Assembly: GCF_900766215.1 (NCBI RefSeq) | Contig: NZ_CAAFUQ010000082.1 | Coordinates: 1-26,215, forward strand | Reading direction: 5' to 3' | From: an uncultured Finegoldia sp. | GTDB taxonomy: Bacteria > Bacillota > Clostridia > Tissierellales > Peptoniphilaceae | DNA length: 26,215 nt | Shown here: piece after piece, positions 6,410 to 14,564 of the stretch | How the letters are laid out: each line of letters opens with the position of its first letter | Numbering within the stretch: the stretch's first letter is position 1 | Translations under genes and position numbers: made by a program | The notes under the pieces: model-generated | The model's database searches: none | What the model saw: the letters and a program-made list of their open reading frames with translations, nothing else | What the model was told of the DNA's origin: nothing

Positions 6410-7000
6410 ATGGAAACCACAAGAAAAAACTCAAGTACACAAACTATGGTGAGAATCAGTATTTTAGGGGCAATAAGTGCATTGCTTATGATTTTTAAAT
6501 TCCCTCTACCATTTGCACCACCATTTATGACAGTGGACATAGGAGATTTGGGAGTATTAATTTCAGGATTTGCACTAGGACCTGTAGCAGGAGTGTTAAC
6601 TTCTGCAGTTAAGATTTTGTTGAACTTTATAATTAACGGAACAACTACTGGTGGAGTTGGGGAATTATCTAACTTTATATTATCATCAGTATTCGTTGTT
6701 GTAGCAAGTTCAATTTACAACAAAGGAAAAAGCAAAAAATCAGCAATCACTGGATTAGTTTTTGGTGTATTGGCGTACACAGTAGTTGCTTGTATTTCTA
6801 ACTATTTTGTAATTTTCCCATTGTACGGAATTAACTTGGTTGATTTTACAAAAGAGTTTGCAAAAGTAAATTCATTGGCAGGCACTCCATTGATGTTCGT
6901 GCTTTTCAGTATCGTGCCATTTAACATTGTAAAAGGTATTATCGTATCTGCAGTTACAATCGCACTTTACAAGCCAATTTCAAGATTTTTGAAAAAATAA
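6410..7000 (+). CDS. ribU: Riboflavin ECF transporter S component RibU
   Basis: RibU is the substrate-binding membrane subunit that works with the shared EcfA/EcfA'/EcfT energizing module, which is not in this window, to import riboflavin. The 196-residue, very hydrophobic protein has about six membrane helices. It shows the typical S-component features: a first helix ending ILGAISALLM, the FPLPFAPPF segment, the GPVAGVLTSAVKILLNF segment, and a Lys-rich C-terminal end. AGGAGG at 6398-6403 sets the start. Placement directly behind an FMN riboswitch confirms the substrate. No riboflavin synthesis genes are nearby, so this locus serves salvage. Confidence 0.95.
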   Translation: METTRKNSSTQTMVRISILGAISALLMIFKFPLPFAPPFMTVDIGDLGVLISGFALGPVAGVLTSAVKILLNFIINGTTTGGVGELSNFILSSVFVVVASSIYNKGKSKKSAITGLVFGVLAYTVVACISNYFVIFPLYGINLVDFTKEFAKVNSLAGTPLMFVLFSIVPFNIVKGIIVSAVTIALYKPISRFLKK

Positions 7001-7035
7001 TCAATAACATACATGTAAAAATTCATAAAATATAC

Positions 7036-7070
7036 AATGACTCATTAATCTGAAATAATGGGTCATTTTT
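7036..7070 (+). terminator. Rho-independent terminator after ribU
   Basis: AATGACTCATTA (7036-7047) pairs with TAATGGGTCATT (7056-7067), 12 pairs with one G-U, then a T run. Confidence 0.8.
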
Positions 7071-7085
7071 GTTGTTGTTCAGTTG

Positions 7086-7094
7086 TGATATAAT
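7086..7094 (+). promoter_or_regulatory. Extended -10 promoter of the tsa operon
   Basis: TGATATAAT (7086-7094) is a perfect extended -10 motif 16 bases before the tsaE ATG. The -35 region merges with the preceding terminator T run and is poor. Confidence 0.6.
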
Positions 7095-7110
7095 TTATTT
7101 GGTGATATTT

Positions 7111-7575
7111 ATGGAATATATTTTAAATGATTTAAAAGATACTGAAAAATTTGGACAAATTCTAGCAAAAGCTTTTAAAAAGCAAGATGTTATATCATTG
7201 ATTGGAGATTTAGGAACAGGAAAGACTACCCTTACTAAATCTATTGCTAAGAGTTTTGGGATTGAAGAAAATGTTACAAGTCCAACTTTTTCACTGGTAA
7301 ATACATATTACGGTGATGTTCAATTAAATCATATTGATTTGTATAGATTGGAAGATGAAATGGAGATAGAATCATTGGATATTGATGAGTTGTTGTATCC
7401 AGAAGGAATTACTATCATTGAATGGGCAAGTCAGGCACAGTCTTACATGCCAAGAAATTTGATTGAAATTTATATTGAAAAAATTAGTGATGTTTCCAGA
7501 AAAATTAGAATTGATGGGAACAATAAGAGAGAAAGAGAAATAATAGAGGAATTAAATGAAAATTTTAGCGATTGA
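7111..7575 (+). CDS. tsaE: TsaE, ATPase subunit for tRNA t6A modification
   Basis: TsaE is the small P-loop ATPase that acts with TsaB and TsaD to transfer threonylcarbamoyl to A37 of ANN-decoding tRNAs. The 154-residue protein has Walker A GDLGTGKTT (residues 32-40), the SPTFSLVNTY segment, HIDLYRLED and IEWAS, all typical of the family. I choose ATG 7111 rather than the upstream in-frame ATG 7069. GGTGAT lies just before 7111, and the promoter -10 at 7089-7094 would fall inside the longer version. The gene overlaps tsaB by 20 bases. Confidence 0.95.
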   Translation: MEYILNDLKDTEKFGQILAKAFKKQDVISLIGDLGTGKTTLTKSIAKSFGIEENVTSPTFSLVNTYYGDVQLNHIDLYRLEDEMEIESLDIDELLYPEGITIIEWASQAQSYMPRNLIEIYIEKISDVSRKIRIDGNNKREREIIEELNENFSD

Positions 7576-8242
7576 TACGTCTACTATGATTAGCTCTTGT
7601 TCTTTGATGGAAGATGGGTTGATTGTTGGAGATTATAATATAAATCAAAAGAAAACTCACAGCGAAACTTTGGTTTTGATGATTGAGCAAATGCTTGAAA
7701 AATTAGATACAGAAATTGAAGATGTGGATGTGTTCGCAGTATGCAAAGGACCGGGATCTTTTACAGGTCTTAGAATTGGAATGACTACTGCGAAGACTTT
7801 TGCACAAGTTTTCGACAAAAAAATCGTCGGCATATCTACATTAGAAGCTTTGGCAAATATGATAAGCACTGACAAAATCATTATTCCTATTTTGGATGCT
7901 AGAGGTGGAAGAGTTTATTATTCGATGTTTACAAATGATTCCAAGTTAGAGCGATTGATGGATGATGATTTGATTTATTTTGAAGATTTGGTTGAACAAC
8001 TTGACGATGATAAAGAATATATTTTCGTGGGAGATGGAGTGTATTCTTTCTTAGATGAAATCAAATCTAAGGAGAATTTCCACCTTGCAAATTCTTCCTT
8101 GAATAATTGCATTACAAGGTCTATTTGTGATTTGGCTAATAAAACTACAGAGTTTGATAGTTTTTATACTTTGAGTCCTGATTATGTCAGAAAATCACAA
8201 GCTCAAAGGGATTATGAAAGAAGACATAATAATGAAAATTAG
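7556..8242 (+). CDS. tsaB: TsaB, scaffold subunit of the t6A complex
   Basis: A 228-residue ASKHA-fold protein, close to the usual YeaZ/TsaB length. It starts MKILAIDTSTMISSCSL and contains THSETLVLMIEQML, GPGSFTGLRIGMTTAKTFAQ and LDARGGRVYYSMF, the family's signature stretches. TsaB dimerizes with TsaD and is needed for activity, but lacks a catalytic metal site. It overlaps tsaE by 20 bases and the rimI-tsaD gene by 11, which indicates tightly coupled translation of the whole modification module. Confidence 0.94.
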   Translation: MKILAIDTSTMISSCSLMEDGLIVGDYNINQKKTHSETLVLMIEQMLEKLDTEIEDVDVFAVCKGPGSFTGLRIGMTTAKTFAQVFDKKIVGISTLEALANMISTDKIIIPILDARGGRVYYSMFTNDSKLERLMDDDLIYFEDLVEQLDDDKEYIFVGDGVYSFLDEIKSKENFHLANSSLNNCITRSICDLANKTTEFDSFYTLSPDYVRKSQAQRDYERRHNNEN

Positions 8243-9683
8243 AGAAATGAACTCCTTTGATTTGGATGATGTTGTAAAGATTGAAAAAGAGAGCTTTTCA
8301 GATGCTTGGAGCAAAATAGGATACGAAGCTTGTTTAAAAAATGAATTCAATCACTATTTTGTAGGAGAAAAAGATGGAGAAATCGTAGGAGTTTTTGGGT
8401 TTTCAGTAGTTGTTGATGAAGCTGAATTACAAACAATTTCTGTGAAAAAAAGTTGCAGAAACTGTGGGATTGCAACTGAATTTATAAAATTTATGTTAGA
8501 TTTTTGCAGAAAAGAAAGTGTCAAAAATATTTACTTGGAAGTTAGAGAATCTAACTTTGAGGCTATTAATCTTTACACGAAATTTGGATTTCAAAAAAAC
8601 GGTAGAATTAATGGATATTACGAAACTCCAAAAGAGGATGCATTGAGGATGATGTTGAATATGGAAGAAATAAATGAAAATATAATTACGCTTGCAATTG
8701 AAACATCTTGTGATGAAACAAGTGTTGCTATTGTCAAAAATGGAAGAGAAGTAATGAGCAATGTGATTTCTTCTCAAATTGATGTACACAAAAGATACGG
8801 AGGAGTTGTTCCAGAAGTTGCAAGTCGACTTCATTTGGAAGCTATGAACTCCATTTTGCAACAGTCGTTGGATGAGGCTAATATTACTTTGAAAGATGTG
8901 GATGTGATTTGCGTTACAAAGGGCCCAGGACTTATTGGAGCTCTTTTGGTTGGAATATCTTGTGCGAAATCATTGAGTTTTTGTTTGAAAAAACCACTTG
9001 TAGGTGTTAATCACATGCAAGGGCATATTTGCGCAAACTACATTAGCCACAAAGAATTAGAACCTCCATTCATTTCCTTGGTTGTATCAGGAGGACACAC
9101 TTATCTTATAGATGTTTTGGATTACCAAAATTATGAAATAATTGGATCTACAAGAGATGATGCTTGTGGAGAAAGCTATGATAAGGTCTCTCGTGCTTTG
9201 GGATTGGAATATCCAGGTGGACCTGTTATTGACAGGCTTGCAAAACAAGGAAACCCAACAGCGATAGATTTTCCAAGAGTAATGCTTGAAAAAGACAGCT
9301 ACGATTTCAGCTTTAGTGGATTGAAAACAGCTGTTCTAAATTATTTGAACAATAAAAATCAAAAAAACGAAGAAATAATAAAAGAAGATGTTGCAGCATC
9401 TTTCCAAGAAGCTGTCATAGATGTTTTGGTTGAAAAATCTTTTAGATTATTAGAAGAAAAAAATCAAAAAACTTTCGTACTAAGTGGTGGAGTAGCAGCA
9501 AATACTAGATTAAAAGAGAGAGTTTTGGAAAAAGCAAAAGAAAATGGAATACAAGTGTATTTCCCAGATAAAATCTTGTGTACAGATAACGCTGCAATGA
9601 TTGCAACTGCTGGATACTACGATTATATCAACGGAAAACAAGACGGACTTGATTTGAAAGTTTATCCTAATTTAGAATTATAA
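8232..9683 (+). CDS. RimI-TsaD fusion: ribosomal-protein N-acetyltransferase plus t6A transferase
   Basis: One continuous 483-residue frame. Residues 1-143 are a GNAT acetyltransferase of the RimI type, with the acetyl-CoA loop RNCGIA, then LEVRESNFEAINLYTKFGF and the YYETPKEDALRM ending; RimI acetylates the N-terminus of ribosomal protein S18. Residues 144-483 form a full-length TsaD (about 340 residues) with AIETSCDETSVA, the metal-binding HMQGH motif (His261 and His265 of the fusion), VSGGHTYL, GESYDKVSRALGL and LSGGVAANTRL. The start is ATG 8232; the frame is open upstream to 8184, but that part lies inside tsaB and is not RimI-like. An internal ATG at 8661, with GAGGA about 11 bases upstream, could also give separate TsaD. 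rimI and tsaD are commonly adjacent in Firmicutes; here they are joined. Confidence 0.93.
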   Translation: MKIREMNSFDLDDVVKIEKESFSDAWSKIGYEACLKNEFNHYFVGEKDGEIVGVFGFSVVVDEAELQTISVKKSCRNCGIATEFIKFMLDFCRKESVKNIYLEVRESNFEAINLYTKFGFQKNGRINGYYETPKEDALRMMLNMEEINENIITLAIETSCDETSVAIVKNGREVMSNVISSQIDVHKRYGGVVPEVASRLHLEAMNSILQQSLDEANITLKDVDVICVTKGPGLIGALLVGISCAKSLSFCLKKPLVGVNHMQGHICANYISHKELEPPFISLVVSGGHTYLIDVLDYQNYEIIGSTRDDACGESYDKVSRALGLEYPGGPVIDRLAKQGNPTAIDFPRVMLEKDSYDFSFSGLKTAVLNYLNNKNQKNEEIIKEDVAASFQEAVIDVLVEKSFRLLEEKNQKTFVLSGGVAANTRLKERVLEKAKENGIQVYFPDKILCTDNAAMIATAGYYDYINGKQDGLDLKVYPNLEL

Positions 9684-9718
9684 AATGTAGCTATAAAATT
9701 AAATATTAACATTAAAAA

Positions 9719-9753
9719 GGAGTTCTCACTTTAAAATGAGGACTCCGTATTTT
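9719..9753. terminator. Bidirectional terminator between the tsa operon and glmS
   Basis: GGAGTTCTCA (9719-9728) pairs with TGAGGACTCC (9737-9746), 10 pairs with one G-U. A T-rich tail follows on the plus strand. On the minus strand five T follow the stem. It serves both convergent units, whose stop codons lie about 35 bases before it and directly beside it. Confidence 0.85.
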
Positions 9754-11574
9754 TTATTCAACTGTTACTGATTTTGCTAAGTTACGTGGTTTATCTACAT
9801 CTAAGCCTTTTTTCAAAGAAGTATGATATCCCAACAATTGTTCAGGGACTACTGAAAGTATCGGATACAATAATTCTAAAGTTTTAGGAATGAAGATGAT
9901 TTCTTCTGAGAAATCTTTCATATTGTCATTTCCTTCAACTGTGATTGTGAATACTTTCGCTCCTCTTGTCACAACTTCTTGAACATTTGAAATTGTCTTT
10001 TCAGCTAATTTTGATTGTGTAATAACTGATAATGCTGGAGTGTTTTGTTCTATCAAAGCGATTGAACCGTGTTTTAATTCTCCTGCAGGGAATGCTTCAG
10101 TGTGAATGTAGGAAATTTCTTTTAATTTTAAAGCTCCTTCTTTTACACTCAAGAAGTCCAATCCACGTCCGATAAAGAACATCGATTTATCTTCCTTGAT
10201 AGCTTCAGCTATTCTTTCGGTTATTGATTCTGATTTTAATGTTTCATCTATTTTTTCAGGCATTGTTTTTAATTCTTCGATGTATTTTGAATATTCAGAA
10301 TCTTCAATTGTGCCTAATTTCTTTGCGAAATCCAAAGCCAACATTATCACTGTAACCAATTGTGAAATGTATGCTTTAGTACTAGCTACTGCAATTTCTG
10401 GACCTGCAAAAGTGTAGATAACCTTGTCAGCTTCTCTTGCTATTGATGAGCCAACTACGTTTGTAACTGCCAAGATTTTTGCACCTTTGTTTTTGGATTC
10501 TCTAAGAGCTGCCAATGTATCAGCAGTTTCTCCTGATTGAGAAATCAAAATCACTAGAGTGTTTTCGTCGATAAATGGATCGTTGTATCTGAATTCTGAT
10601 GCGATATCAGTAATTACAGGTATTTTTGCCAATTTTTCAATAGCAACTTTACCAACTTCACCAGCATGATAAGCTGTACCACATGCAACGATGTATACTT
10701 TGTTTATTTTTGATAATTCTTCTTTAGTTAATGAATTTTCTGCAAAATCTATTACGTTATTTTTTACATTAACCTCCAAAGTCTTCTTAACAACTTCTGG
10801 TTGTTCGTGAATTTCTTTTAACATAAAATGCTCATAGCCACCTTTACTAGCTTGATCAATTGTCATGTTTACAGTTTTAACTTCACGATCTACTTTTTCG
10901 AAATCTTTATCGTAAATTGTGTAATTTTTCTTATCTATTTCTACGATGTCTCCATTTTCCAAATACACGATGTCTCTTGTATATTTTAAAACAGAAGGAA
11001 TATCACTTGCTAGAATTATTCCGTCGTCACATTTTCCTAAAATCAACGGAGATTCTTTTCTTACAGCGATTAGTTTGTCTTTTTCGTATTCTGAAACAAT
11101 TCCTAATGCATAAGCTCCCTTTAATCTTTTGATTGTAGATTTTACTGCTTCTAATAAATCGTCTTTATAGTACTGGCTAATCAATGCAACAACAATTTCT
11201 GTGTCTGTTGTAGATTTAAAAGTGTAACCATTATCTTCTAATTCTTTTTTTAATTCTTTGTAATTTTCGATAATACCGTTGTGAACAACTGAGAATTTAC
11301 CATCTTCACTTACTTGTGGGTGAGCGTTAATTTCATTTGGTTCACCGTGAGTTGCCCATCTGATGTGACCAATTCCGACACTTGCGTTGTTGTCGATTTC
11401 ATCGATAGAATCTATTAAATTTTGCAATTTCCCTTTTCTTTTTACTGTTTCGATTTTATCTGTTACTACAGAAATACCGCTTGAATCATAACCTCTGTAT
11501 TCCAGAGATTTTAATCCGTTTAATATGATTTCTACGGCTGATTTTTCGCCGTTATAACATACTATTCCGCACAT
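9754..11574 (-). CDS. glmS: Glutamine-fructose-6-phosphate aminotransferase (isomerizing)
   Basis: GlmS makes glucosamine-6-phosphate from fructose-6-phosphate and glutamine, the entry step to UDP-GlcNAc. The 606-residue protein begins MCGIV, giving the catalytic Cys after Met removal, followed by the class II glutaminase domain (LEYRGYDSSG, GHIRWATHG, HNGIIENY). Two SIS sugar-isomerase domains follow in about residues 285-590 (ACGTAYHAG, SQSGETADT, VASTKAY, SYIHTEAFPAGELKHG). The C-terminal tail DKPRNLAKSVTVE is the conserved substrate-closing end. The start is ATG 11574, set by GGAGG just upstream; an in-frame ATG at 11610 would hide the Cys and is rejected. Expression is controlled by the ribozyme in its leader. 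GlmM, the next enzyme, is at 2455-3804. Confidence 0.97.
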   Translation of the reverse strand: MCGIVCYNGEKSAVEIILNGLKSLEYRGYDSSGISVVTDKIETVKRKGKLQNLIDSIDEIDNNASVGIGHIRWATHGEPNEINAHPQVSEDGKFSVVHNGIIENYKELKKELEDNGYTFKSTTDTEIVVALISQYYKDDLLEAVKSTIKRLKGAYALGIVSEYEKDKLIAVRKESPLILGKCDDGIILASDIPSVLKYTRDIVYLENGDIVEIDKKNYTIYDKDFEKVDREVKTVNMTIDQASKGGYEHFMLKEIHEQPEVVKKTLEVNVKNNVIDFAENSLTKEELSKINKVYIVACGTAYHAGEVGKVAIEKLAKIPVITDIASEFRYNDPFIDENTLVILISQSGETADTLAALRESKNKGAKILAVTNVVGSSIAREADKVIYTFAGPEIAVASTKAYISQLVTVIMLALDFAKKLGTIEDSEYSKYIEELKTMPEKIDETLKSESITERIAEAIKEDKSMFFIGRGLDFLSVKEGALKLKEISYIHTEAFPAGELKHGSIALIEQNTPALSVITQSKLAEKTISNVQEVVTRGAKVFTITVEGNDNMKDFSEEIIFIPKTLELLYPILSVVPEQLLGYHTSLKKGLDVDKPRNLAKSVTVE

Positions 11575-11604
11575 ATATTTACCTCCAAATTTTTTAGAGA
11601 TACA

Positions 11605-11728
11605 CTTCATTATTTTTGTTTCAAAATTGCTCTTGAACTTTGTTAAATGCTAAGGCTGTGTTACCTACAGAGCTCCCGCCGAAAAATTCGATAACTCTAT
11701 CCCTCGTTAACCGTAAAGGTCTGGCGCT
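11605..11728 (-). ncRNA. glmS ribozyme: glmS self-cleaving ribozyme/riboswitch
   Basis: On the minus strand the leader reads AGCGCCAGA, then AACGAGG, ATCGAATTTTTCGGCGGGAG, a GCTCTGT...CACAGCC hairpin and TTAGCA. These are the conserved blocks and order of the glmS ribozyme. In the family, cleavage occurs just 5' of GCGCC, here between 11728 and 11727, using glucosamine-6-phosphate as cofactor. Cleavage leads to mRNA decay, so the product of GlmS lowers its own synthesis. A further hairpin, GTTCAA...TTTGAAAC, follows near 11640-11620. The 3' boundary is approximate. Confidence 0.95.
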
Positions 11729-11751
11729 TTTTTGTTTTTATCTCTTGAGAT

Positions 11752-11780
11752 ATTATATCAAATATAAAATGTAGTGTAAA
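11752..11780 (-). promoter_or_regulatory. Promoter of glmS
   Basis: On the minus strand TTTACA (11780-11775), a 17-base spacer and a perfect TATAAT (11757-11752). The transcript would start about 15-20 bases before the ribozyme cleavage site, close to an ATCTC/GAGAT inverted repeat (11739-11750). Confidence 0.8.
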
Positions 11781-11840
11781 TTTTATTAGCAAATTGCAAT
11801 AATTTTGTAACAAATGAAAAAAAATAATAATGATTTTCAC

Positions 11841-11869
11841 TTGACATTAATACTCTTTATCAATATAAT
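11841..11869 (+). promoter_or_regulatory. Consensus promoter of the feo operon
   Basis: A perfect TTGACA (11841-11846), a 17-base spacer and a perfect TATAAT (11864-11869). It is the strongest consensus promoter in the window, as expected for a gene normally held down by a repressor. Confidence 0.85.
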
Positions 11870-11879
11870 ATCAATGTAA
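11858..11879 (+). promoter_or_regulatory. Tandem 11-base repeat over the feo -10 (candidate operator)
   Basis: TATCAATATAA (11858-11868) is followed directly by TATCAATGTAA (11869-11879): two 11-base units with one mismatch, covering the -10 and the region just before the start point. The position suits a repressor site. It is not a clear match to any iron-regulator box known to me. Confidence 0.35.
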
Positions 11880-11910
11880 TGGATTTAGACGTTTAAATGA
11901 AGGTGATTAA

Positions 11911-12135
11911 ATGAATTTGGCATTAGTGCCACTCAATGAAGATTTTGAGATCGTAAAAATAAAAAAAATAAAAGATGATTCACAAAAAAAATTATTGAAT
12001 AATATGGGCTTTGTTGAAGGAGCAGTAGTTACGGTTGTTTCAGAAAGCTACGGAAATTTGATAGTTAAAATAAAAGGTTCAAGAGTGGCTATAGGAAAAG
12101 ATATAGCTATGAGAATTATGGTAAATCATATTTAA
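11911..12135 (+). CDS. feoA: FeoA-type protein 1
   Basis: A 74-residue cytoplasmic protein with the SH3-like FeoA fold pattern: an N-terminal strand, a helix ending KKLLNNMGFVEGA, then VTVVSES and a C-terminal KGSRVAIGKDIAMRIMV. FeoA proteins support FeoB-dependent ferrous iron uptake, probably by contact with FeoB. GAAGGTGAT precedes the ATG. It is the first gene of a four-gene operon. It is divergent from a second FeoA copy 17 bases downstream, with only scattered identities, so the two are unlikely to be a recent duplication. Confidence 0.88.
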   Translation: MNLALVPLNEDFEIVKIKKIKDDSQKKLLNNMGFVEGAVVTVVSESYGNLIVKIKGSRVAIGKDIAMRIMVNHI

Positions 12136-12152
12136 TTAAGGAGGATACATAA

Positions 12153-12395
12153 GTGGATAACGAAATGAATCTTAAACACGCCGAAGTAGGAAAATACTAC
12201 AGAGTTGTTAAGATTTTGGGAAAAGGTCCTGTTAAAAGAAGAATAATGGATATGGGTATTACAAAAAATGTAGAAATCTATATCAGAAAAGTAGCACCAT
12301 TAGGAGATCCAGTTCAAATTAATTTGAGAGGATATGAATTAAGTCTTAGAAAAGATGATGCAGAAAATATTTTAATAGAAATTATAGATAAATAA
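12153..12395 (+). CDS. feoA: FeoA-type protein 2
   Basis: An 80-residue FeoA-domain protein containing KRRIMDMGITKNVEIYIRKVAPLGDPVQINLRG-type features, in particular the MGI turn and the APLGDP loop that are more canonical than in the first copy. It starts with GTG at 12153, supported by AAGGAGG at 12138-12144; the next ATG is four codons later. It lies 12 bases ahead of feoB. Two feoA genes before feoB are seen in a number of Firmicutes. The division of labour between them is not known from sequence. Confidence 0.9.
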   Translation: MDNEMNLKHAEVGKYYRVVKILGKGPVKRRIMDMGITKNVEIYIRKVAPLGDPVQINLRGYELSLRKDDAENILIEIIDK

Positions 12396-12407
12396 TTAGG
12401 AGGACTT

Positions 12408-14537
12408 ATGTCAATAAGAATTGCTTTAGCAGGTAACCCTAATAGTGGTAAGTCCACGATGTTTAACGCGTTGACAGGATCCAATCAATATGTTGGTAAC
12501 TGGCCAGGCGTTACTGTAGAAAAAAAAGAGGGAACCTTAAAAAATAATAAAGATATTAAAATTACCGACTTACCGGGAATTTATTCTCTTTCTCCATATA
12601 CTTTGGAAGAAGTTGTTAGTAGAAATTACTTAATAAACGAAAAACCAGATGTAATTATTGATGTTGTGGATGCTTCAAATATTGAAAGAAACTTGTATCT
12701 TACAACACAATTATCTGAAATTGGAATTCCAATGGTTTTGGCATTTAATATGATGGATGTCGTTAAGAAAAATAACGATAAATTAAACACAAAACTAATA
12801 TCTGAAAAATTGGGAATTCCAATAGTTGAAGTATCAGCACTTAAAAAATTAAACTTGGATGAATTAATTGAAGTTGCACAAAAACAAGTAAACACTCATC
12901 ACAAATCAATTAATTCATTTAGCGATGAGATTGAAAATATACTTGTTGAAATAGAAAATAGTGTTGAATCTATAAAAAATTCTGAATCAAAAAGATGGTT
13001 TGCTGTAAAAGCTTTGGAAAGAGATGAAAAAGCATTACAAGCTGTTCATATCACTGATGAAGAAAAAGCAAAAGTTGAAGAAATTGTTTCAAAAATTGAA
13101 GAAGAATACGATGATGATGGTGAATCCATAATTACAGATGAAAGATATACATTCATTACTTCAGTAATTTCAGATTCTGTACAAAAAGGAAGATCGGGAT
13201 TAACAACTAGTGATAAAATTGACAGGGTGGTTACGAATAGATTTTTGGCATTACCAATTTTTGTATTGATAATGATAGCCGTTTACTTTATTGCGGTAAA
13301 GGTTGTTGGTGGTCCTCCATTCCACGATTGGTGGGCAGATACTGTGATGGGAACTGCATTAGCTGATTTAGCTACAAAAGGATTAGAAGCAATCGGAACT
13401 AGCGAATGGGTAACAAGCCTTGTTGTAGATGGTATTGTTGCCGGCGTTGGTGCAGTATTGGGATTCTTGCCTTTGGTTGCAACGTTGGAATTATTGTTAG
13501 CTATTTTAGAAGATATAGGATACATGTCAAGAATTGCATTTATGTTGGATAGAATGTTCAGAAAATTTGGTTTATCTGGTAAATCATTTATTCCAATCTT
13601 AATTGGTACTGGTTGTTCAGTTCCAGGAATTATGGCAACAAGAACTATTGAAAATGAAAACGACAGAAAAATGACTATCATCGTTGCATCATTCATGCCT
13701 TGCGGTGCAAAAACAGAAATCATAGCATTATTTGCAGCAGCGATTTTCGGTCAATGGTGGTTTGCTCCATTATTGTATTTTACAGGAATTTTGGCAGTAA
13801 TAATCAGTGGCCTTATTTTGAAAAAGACAAAAGCTTTTTCAGGAGAACCAGCTCCATTCGTAATGGAACTTCCTGAATATCACAAACCAACTGTTTCAAA
13901 TGTTTTGCGTGTAACTTGGGATAGAACTAAATCATTTATCATAAAAGCAGGTACAATAATCCTAGTTGCATCAATTTGCGTTTGGATTTTACAAAGTATT
14001 TCTGTTAAGGGAGAATTTGTTCATTTCGCTGATGATAGTACCGATACTATATTGGCGTTCATCGGAAAAATATTCGCACCATTGTTTGCTCCATTAGGAT
14101 TCGGAAATTGGACTGCAACTGTAGCTTCATTCTTAGGAACTGTTGCTAAAGAAATGGTAGTCAGTGTTTACGGAATAGTTTCTGGTGTAGGTAATGATAC
14201 AGGTAAAATAGCTGATTTGGTAAAAAGTAACTTCACTATAGCATCTGCTTTGAGTTTCTTGGTATTCAACCAATTAACAGTTCCTTGTTTTGCGGCAGTT
14301 GGTGCTATAAAAGAAGAAATGAATTCTTCAAAATGGACAGCATTTGCGATTATTTATCAAATTGTTTTTGCATATTTAATATCGTTTATGGTATATCAAT
14401 TCTTAAATGTGTTGGTAGTAAAACAACCATTTACAATTATGACAGCAATAGCGCTTGTAGTGTTGGTTGGAATGTTGTATATGATATTTAGAAAAGATAA
14501 ATACAAAAACAATCAATCAAAAAGAGCAGTAGAATAG
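12408..14537 (+). CDS. feoB: Ferrous iron transporter FeoB
   Basis: The main Fe2+ importer of the inner membrane. The 709-residue protein has an N-terminal G-protein domain with G1 GNPNSGKST (9-17), the switch PGVTVEKK, G3 DLPG (54-57) and G4 NMMD (114-117). A helical guanine-dissociation-inhibitor-like region follows to about residue 260. The rest is a polytopic membrane part with the two conserved Cys-containing gates, GTGCSVPG followed by MPCGAKTEI, and the later VPCFAAVGAIKEE. AGGAGG precedes the ATG. Length fits single-chain FeoB. Its operon partners are two FeoA proteins upstream and a small Cys-rich protein downstream. Confidence 0.97.
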   Translation: MSIRIALAGNPNSGKSTMFNALTGSNQYVGNWPGVTVEKKEGTLKNNKDIKITDLPGIYSLSPYTLEEVVSRNYLINEKPDVIIDVVDASNIERNLYLTTQLSEIGIPMVLAFNMMDVVKKNNDKLNTKLISEKLGIPIVEVSALKKLNLDELIEVAQKQVNTHHKSINSFSDEIENILVEIENSVESIKNSESKRWFAVKALERDEKALQAVHITDEEKAKVEEIVSKIEEEYDDDGESIITDERYTFITSVISDSVQKGRSGLTTSDKIDRVVTNRFLALPIFVLIMIAVYFIAVKVVGGPPFHDWWADTVMGTALADLATKGLEAIGTSEWVTSLVVDGIVAGVGAVLGFLPLVATLELLLAILEDIGYMSRIAFMLDRMFRKFGLSGKSFIPILIGTGCSVPGIMATRTIENENDRKMTIIVASFMPCGAKTEIIALFAAAIFGQWWFAPLLYFTGILAVIISGLILKKTKAFSGEPAPFVMELPEYHKPTVSNVLRVTWDRTKSFIIKAGTIILVASICVWILQSISVKGEFVHFADDSTDTILAFIGKIFAPLFAPLGFGNWTATVASFLGTVAKEMVVSVYGIVSGVGNDTGKIADLVKSNFTIASALSFLVFNQLTVPCFAAVGAIKEEMNSSKWTAFAIIYQIVFAYLISFMVYQFLNVLVVKQPFTIMTAIALVVLVGMLYMIFRKDKYKNNQSKRAVE

Positions 14538-14564
14538 AGATAGAATTTTAAAGAAGGTGATTTT

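Noticed and set aside
6253..6540. 95-residue leftward ORF across the FMN riboswitch and ribU start
   Set aside because: It is antisense to a conserved RNA element and to RibU, has no ribosome binding site and resembles no protein family.
8184..8231. Upstream extension of the RimI-TsaD frame
   Set aside because: It lies wholly inside tsaB, adds residues not found in RimI, and ATG 8232 gives a normal RimI start.
11575..11610. Twelve-residue N-terminal extension of GlmS
   Set aside because: GlmS needs Cys as its first mature residue; the extension would bury it and contains the ribosome binding site.
11826..11844. Fur-box-like sequence AATAATGATTTTCACTTGA before feoA
   Set aside because: Only about 12 of 19 positions match the Fur consensus and the right half is poor, which is weak in such AT-rich DNA.
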